A program made the translations under genes and the position numbers. Below, piece by piece: positions 62,103 through 64,000 of a stretch of 64,000 nt of DNA. Origin of the DNA: Amycolatopsis coloradensis (GTDB taxonomy: Bacteria; Actinomycetota; Actinomycetes; Mycobacteriales; Pseudonocardiaceae); the NCBI RefSeq assembly GCF_001953865.1, contig NZ_MQUQ01000011.1, forward strand, positions 62,001 to 126,000, read 5' to 3'. Each line of letters begins with the position of its first letter. Position 1 is the stretch's first letter. Below the pieces are notes generated by a model. It saw only the letters and a program-made list of their open reading frames with translations, searched no databases and had not been told where the DNA came from.

Positions 62103-63068
62103 ATGGGCAACGCCGAGGTCAACCCGAACCCGTCGCTTCCGATATCCCGCCGGACCCTGTTGCAGGGAACCGGGCTCGCCCTCGGCGGCACGGCCCTGGT
62201 CAACGGGACCGCCGACGCGCACCCACCGGGCGTTCCGGTCCCGGGCCCTGGCAGCCCGGTGCGCCCGATCCCGGTGCCCGAGCAGGTTCCGGCTACCCAG
62301 GGCTTGTTGCAGGTGCCCGGGGCGCGGCTGTGGTACTGGGACACCGGCGGGCCCGGTGAGCCGGTGGTTCTGCTGCACGCTCTGAGCGGCAGTGGCGAGA
62401 GCTGGCCGTACCAGCAGCCGTACCTCGCCCGTGCGGGGTACCGGGTCATCGGCTACTCGCGTCGGGGGTACGCCAACTCGCCGGTGCAGGACCCGAACGA
62501 CCCGAGGACCGGCATCGAGGATCTGCACGACCTCGTGGAGTTCCTGGGGGTCGGGAAGTTTCACGTCGTCGGCGTTGCCGGTGGCGGCTGGTACGCGATG
62601 GACTACGCGCTCAACCACCCGGACCGGTTGCACAGCCTGGTGATCGGCGCGTGCGTGCTTCAGGTCCGGGAGCGGGACTACCAGGACATGGTGGAGCGGT
62701 TGCGGTCGCCCGAGGTCGACGCGCTGCCCATCCACTTCCGGGAGTTGGGCCCGTCCTACCGCGCGATCGACCCGGACGGTGTCGCCAGGTGGCTGGACAG
62801 CCATCACCGGGCCGGGCCCAACGGGATCGTCCAGCCCAGGGCGACCTCGCTGAGCTGGGCCGTGATCGAACGGCTCACCGTGCCCACCCTGCTGCTGTGG
62901 GGGGACGCCGACCCGCACACCTCACCGCCGGTGCAGCGTCTGCTGGCCGGGCACTTCCGCAGGGTGAGCACGATGGTGGCCAACGAGTGCGGGCACAACG
63001 TCCACTGGGAACGGTCGGACGTGGTCAACCCCGTGCTGCGGAACTTCTTCCGGGCCAACCGGCACTGA
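62103..63068 (+). CDS. Tat-exported alpha/beta hydrolase-fold protein lacking the Ser nucleophile
   Basis: This 321-aa protein begins with a twin-arginine signal (SRRTLLQGTGLALGGTALVN). The alpha/beta core has PVVLLHALSGSGESW, SRRGYANSPVQD, VVGVAGGGWYAMDYALNHPD, TLLLWGDADPHTSP and ECGHNVHWERSD. In the nucleophile elbow the Ser is replaced: G-V-A-G-G instead of G-x-S-x-G. Asp (GDADPH) and His (GHNVHW) are kept. Such proteins may be pseudo-hydrolases, or cofactor-independent dioxygenases that lack the serine. It is flanked by near-copies of an integrase end (61590-61862 and 63276-63560), and ends before a strong hairpin. GAGG precedes ATG 62103. Confidence 0.85.
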   Translation: MGNAEVNPNPSLPISRRTLLQGTGLALGGTALVNGTADAHPPGVPVPGPGSPVRPIPVPEQVPATQGLLQVPGARLWYWDTGGPGEPVVLLHALSGSGESWPYQQPYLARAGYRVIGYSRRGYANSPVQDPNDPRTGIEDLHDLVEFLGVGKFHVVGVAGGGWYAMDYALNHPDRLHSLVIGACVLQVRERDYQDMVERLRSPEVDALPIHFRELGPSYRAIDPDGVARWLDSHHRAGPNGIVQPRATSLSWAVIERLTVPTLLLWGDADPHTSPPVQRLLAGHFRRVSTMVANECGHNVHWERSDVVNPVLRNFFRANRH

Positions 63069-63122
63069 CCATCCGGGCCACGGGGTGATCCAATCGGGCC
63101 CGCCGAACGTGTCGTGGGATCG

Positions 63123-63162
63123 CTCTCACACCCCCTCAAGCCCGTTGGATGGGGTGTGAGAG
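63123..63162 (+). terminator. Hairpin after the alpha/beta hydrolase
   Basis: Perfect 12-bp arms CTCTCACACCCC (63123-63134) and GGGGTGTGAGAG (63151-63162) with a 16-base loop lie 55 bp after the hydrolase stop. Confidence 0.8.
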
Positions 63163-63275
63163 GCCAGGGGTAGCGGAACAGGAACAAGGGACGGGCGGCG
63201 GAGGGGTTCGGCGGTGGCCGAACTACTTTGACGCGCGCACCAGTAGGGCGCTCCGGCCGCCCGGCGTTCAGGGGG

Positions 63276-63560
63276 CGGCCCAGCGGGACAACATGAACAG
63301 CGCCACCAACCCGAACTGCCGCTGGCTGTTCCCCGGCCGACGCGCAGGACAACCGATGCACCCCAGATCACTCGGCACGCTGGTGACCGGGCTCGGCATC
63401 CCCACCACCACCGGACGCATCGCGGCCATCGAACACCACGTCCTGACCATTCCGGCCCCGTGGTCGCTGACGCCCTCGGCTACCACCCCGTCAAAATTGC
63501 CACGAGAGCCGGAACCACCTGGAACCGCTACGCCCCAGGCGACCACGACCCTGCCCACCC
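63276..63560 (+). pseudogene. Tyrosine recombinase fragment, copy 2 (frameshifted)
   Basis: The plus-strand phase reads QRDNMNSATNPNCRWLFPGR, RAGQPMHPRSLGTLVTGLGI and PTTTGRIAAIEHHVLTIPAP, then shifts frame to MVADALGYHPVKIATRAGTT followed by WNRYAPGDHDP. This parallels 61590-61862 over about 270 bp at the nucleotide level, in the same orientation. The frameshift near 63455 makes it non-coding. The rest of 63163-64000 holds no gene apart from the inverted repeat at 63858. Confidence 0.65.
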
Positions 63561-63857
63561 TGAAGCACACACCGATCACTGGTCACACTGGCGACGACGC
63601 CACCAAACCCACGCCCGCCACAGCCACTACCAGCGACAACACCCCAAACATCCCAGACTGCGGCTGCCGTACTAGATGAGTGATTTCGTGAAGTCGCGTG
63701 AAGTGTGACTCCGCGAAGGAAGCCTCGCTTAAGCATCCACAAGGACACTAGTTGTCCCGATTTGTCCGATCGATCATCGATGCGGAAGCCCCTCAAGGAC
63801 TTGACCTGCCCGGGTGGCCGACTCGGTCACGAACGCCCCTTCGGCGCGAACCACAGT

Positions 63858-63906
63858 TGTGAAGGCCTCCTTGCCTATCTTGAGGGTGAGCAAGGAGGCC
63901 TTCACA
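63858..63906. repeat. 17-bp inverted repeat with a 15-base loop, possible dispersed terminator
   Basis: Arms 63858-63874 (TGTGAAGGCCTCCTTGC) and 63890-63906 are perfectly complementary, with loop CTATCTTGAGGGTGA. Such AAGGAGGCCTTCAC hairpins are, as I recall, very abundant in Amycolatopsis genomes, where they are thought to be terminator-like elements. It may end a gene beyond the right edge of the window or mark an intergenic repeat. Confidence 0.6.
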
Positions 63907-64000
63907 CCTTGACGATACGAACATACGACATCCAATCGGACGATTTGATTCGAAAATCATCCTTTGTGTACAGTCGTAGCACCTCGTTGAGCTTCGTGTG

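Noticed and set aside
1..64000. CRISPR arrays, rRNA genes and complete tRNA genes
   Set aside because: No regularly spaced repeats, rRNA signatures or full cloverleafs were seen on reading both strands.

Overview
The window is high-GC actinobacterial DNA. SD-led genes with frequent GTG starts, an Lsr2 nucleoid protein (60744-61187), a LAL-type LuxR regulator and many AraC, MarR, LacI and GlxA regulators point to a large-genome, soil-type actinomycete. A Pseudonocardiales genus such as Amycolatopsis is my best guess; this is inference from gene style, and no rRNA or other phylogenetic marker is present.

Region 1 (1-2600) holds a GNAT-like gene running in from the left edge, a recombinase remnant, an FMN split-barrel protein and a tRNA-Ala 3' fragment. 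Region 2 (1674-15945) is a carbohydrate-utilisation locus: AraC regulator, DUF5107-TPR protein, GH20 hexosaminidase, GH36-like alpha-galactosidase, two CUT1 ABC permeases, a sugar-binding lipoprotein, a secreted 5'-nucleotidase-like phosphatase, then a PhyH dioxygenase divergent from a second AraC regulator. No transporter ATPase is encoded here, so a shared MsiK-type ATPase elsewhere is expected.

Region 3 (15946-30838) is a mosaic. It holds small hypotheticals, a large LAL regulator next to two secreted proteases (subtilisin and trypsin type), a DUF1963 protein, and many broken genes: an IS5-like transposase end, an orphan NB-ARC ATPase fragment, a degenerate IS21 element and a recombinase C-terminus. 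A tandem pair of small paralogous genes with duplicated leaders sits among them.

Region 4 (31009-49603) is a catabolic and detoxification island: nitroreductase, SDR, MarR, ring-cleaving dioxygenase, two amidases, flavin reductase, RidA, LacI, amidohydrolase, MarR, cupin, LuxR, SDR, FAD oxidase, VOC protein, alpha/beta hydrolase and GlxA regulator. Two operator families link it. A MarR-type inverted repeat occurs at 32518 and 33326. A LacI-type 14-mer occurs at 32461, 39984 and 42629. The nitroreductase/MarR/dioxygenase set resembles the Bacillus MhqR quinone-stress regulon. The amidases, RidA and amidohydrolase suggest use of a nitrogen-containing (amide or heterocyclic) compound.

Region 5 (49604-64000) holds a tyrosine recombinase whose N- and C-terminal remnants lie 2.9 kb apart, with a TPR fragment, a hypothetical gene and a ceramidase between them. 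It also holds an unusual two-gene unit (a 1083-aa protein of unknown family plus a phospholipase D-like protein with one degenerate HKD motif), GH3 and IS3 remnants, a membrane pentapeptide-repeat protein, Lsr2, and a Tat-type alpha/beta hydrolase bracketed by two copies of an integrase-end sequence. The two-gene unit at 53145-58076 is the best candidate for an undescribed system; the paired-operator regulon in region 4 is the best-supported regulatory novelty.
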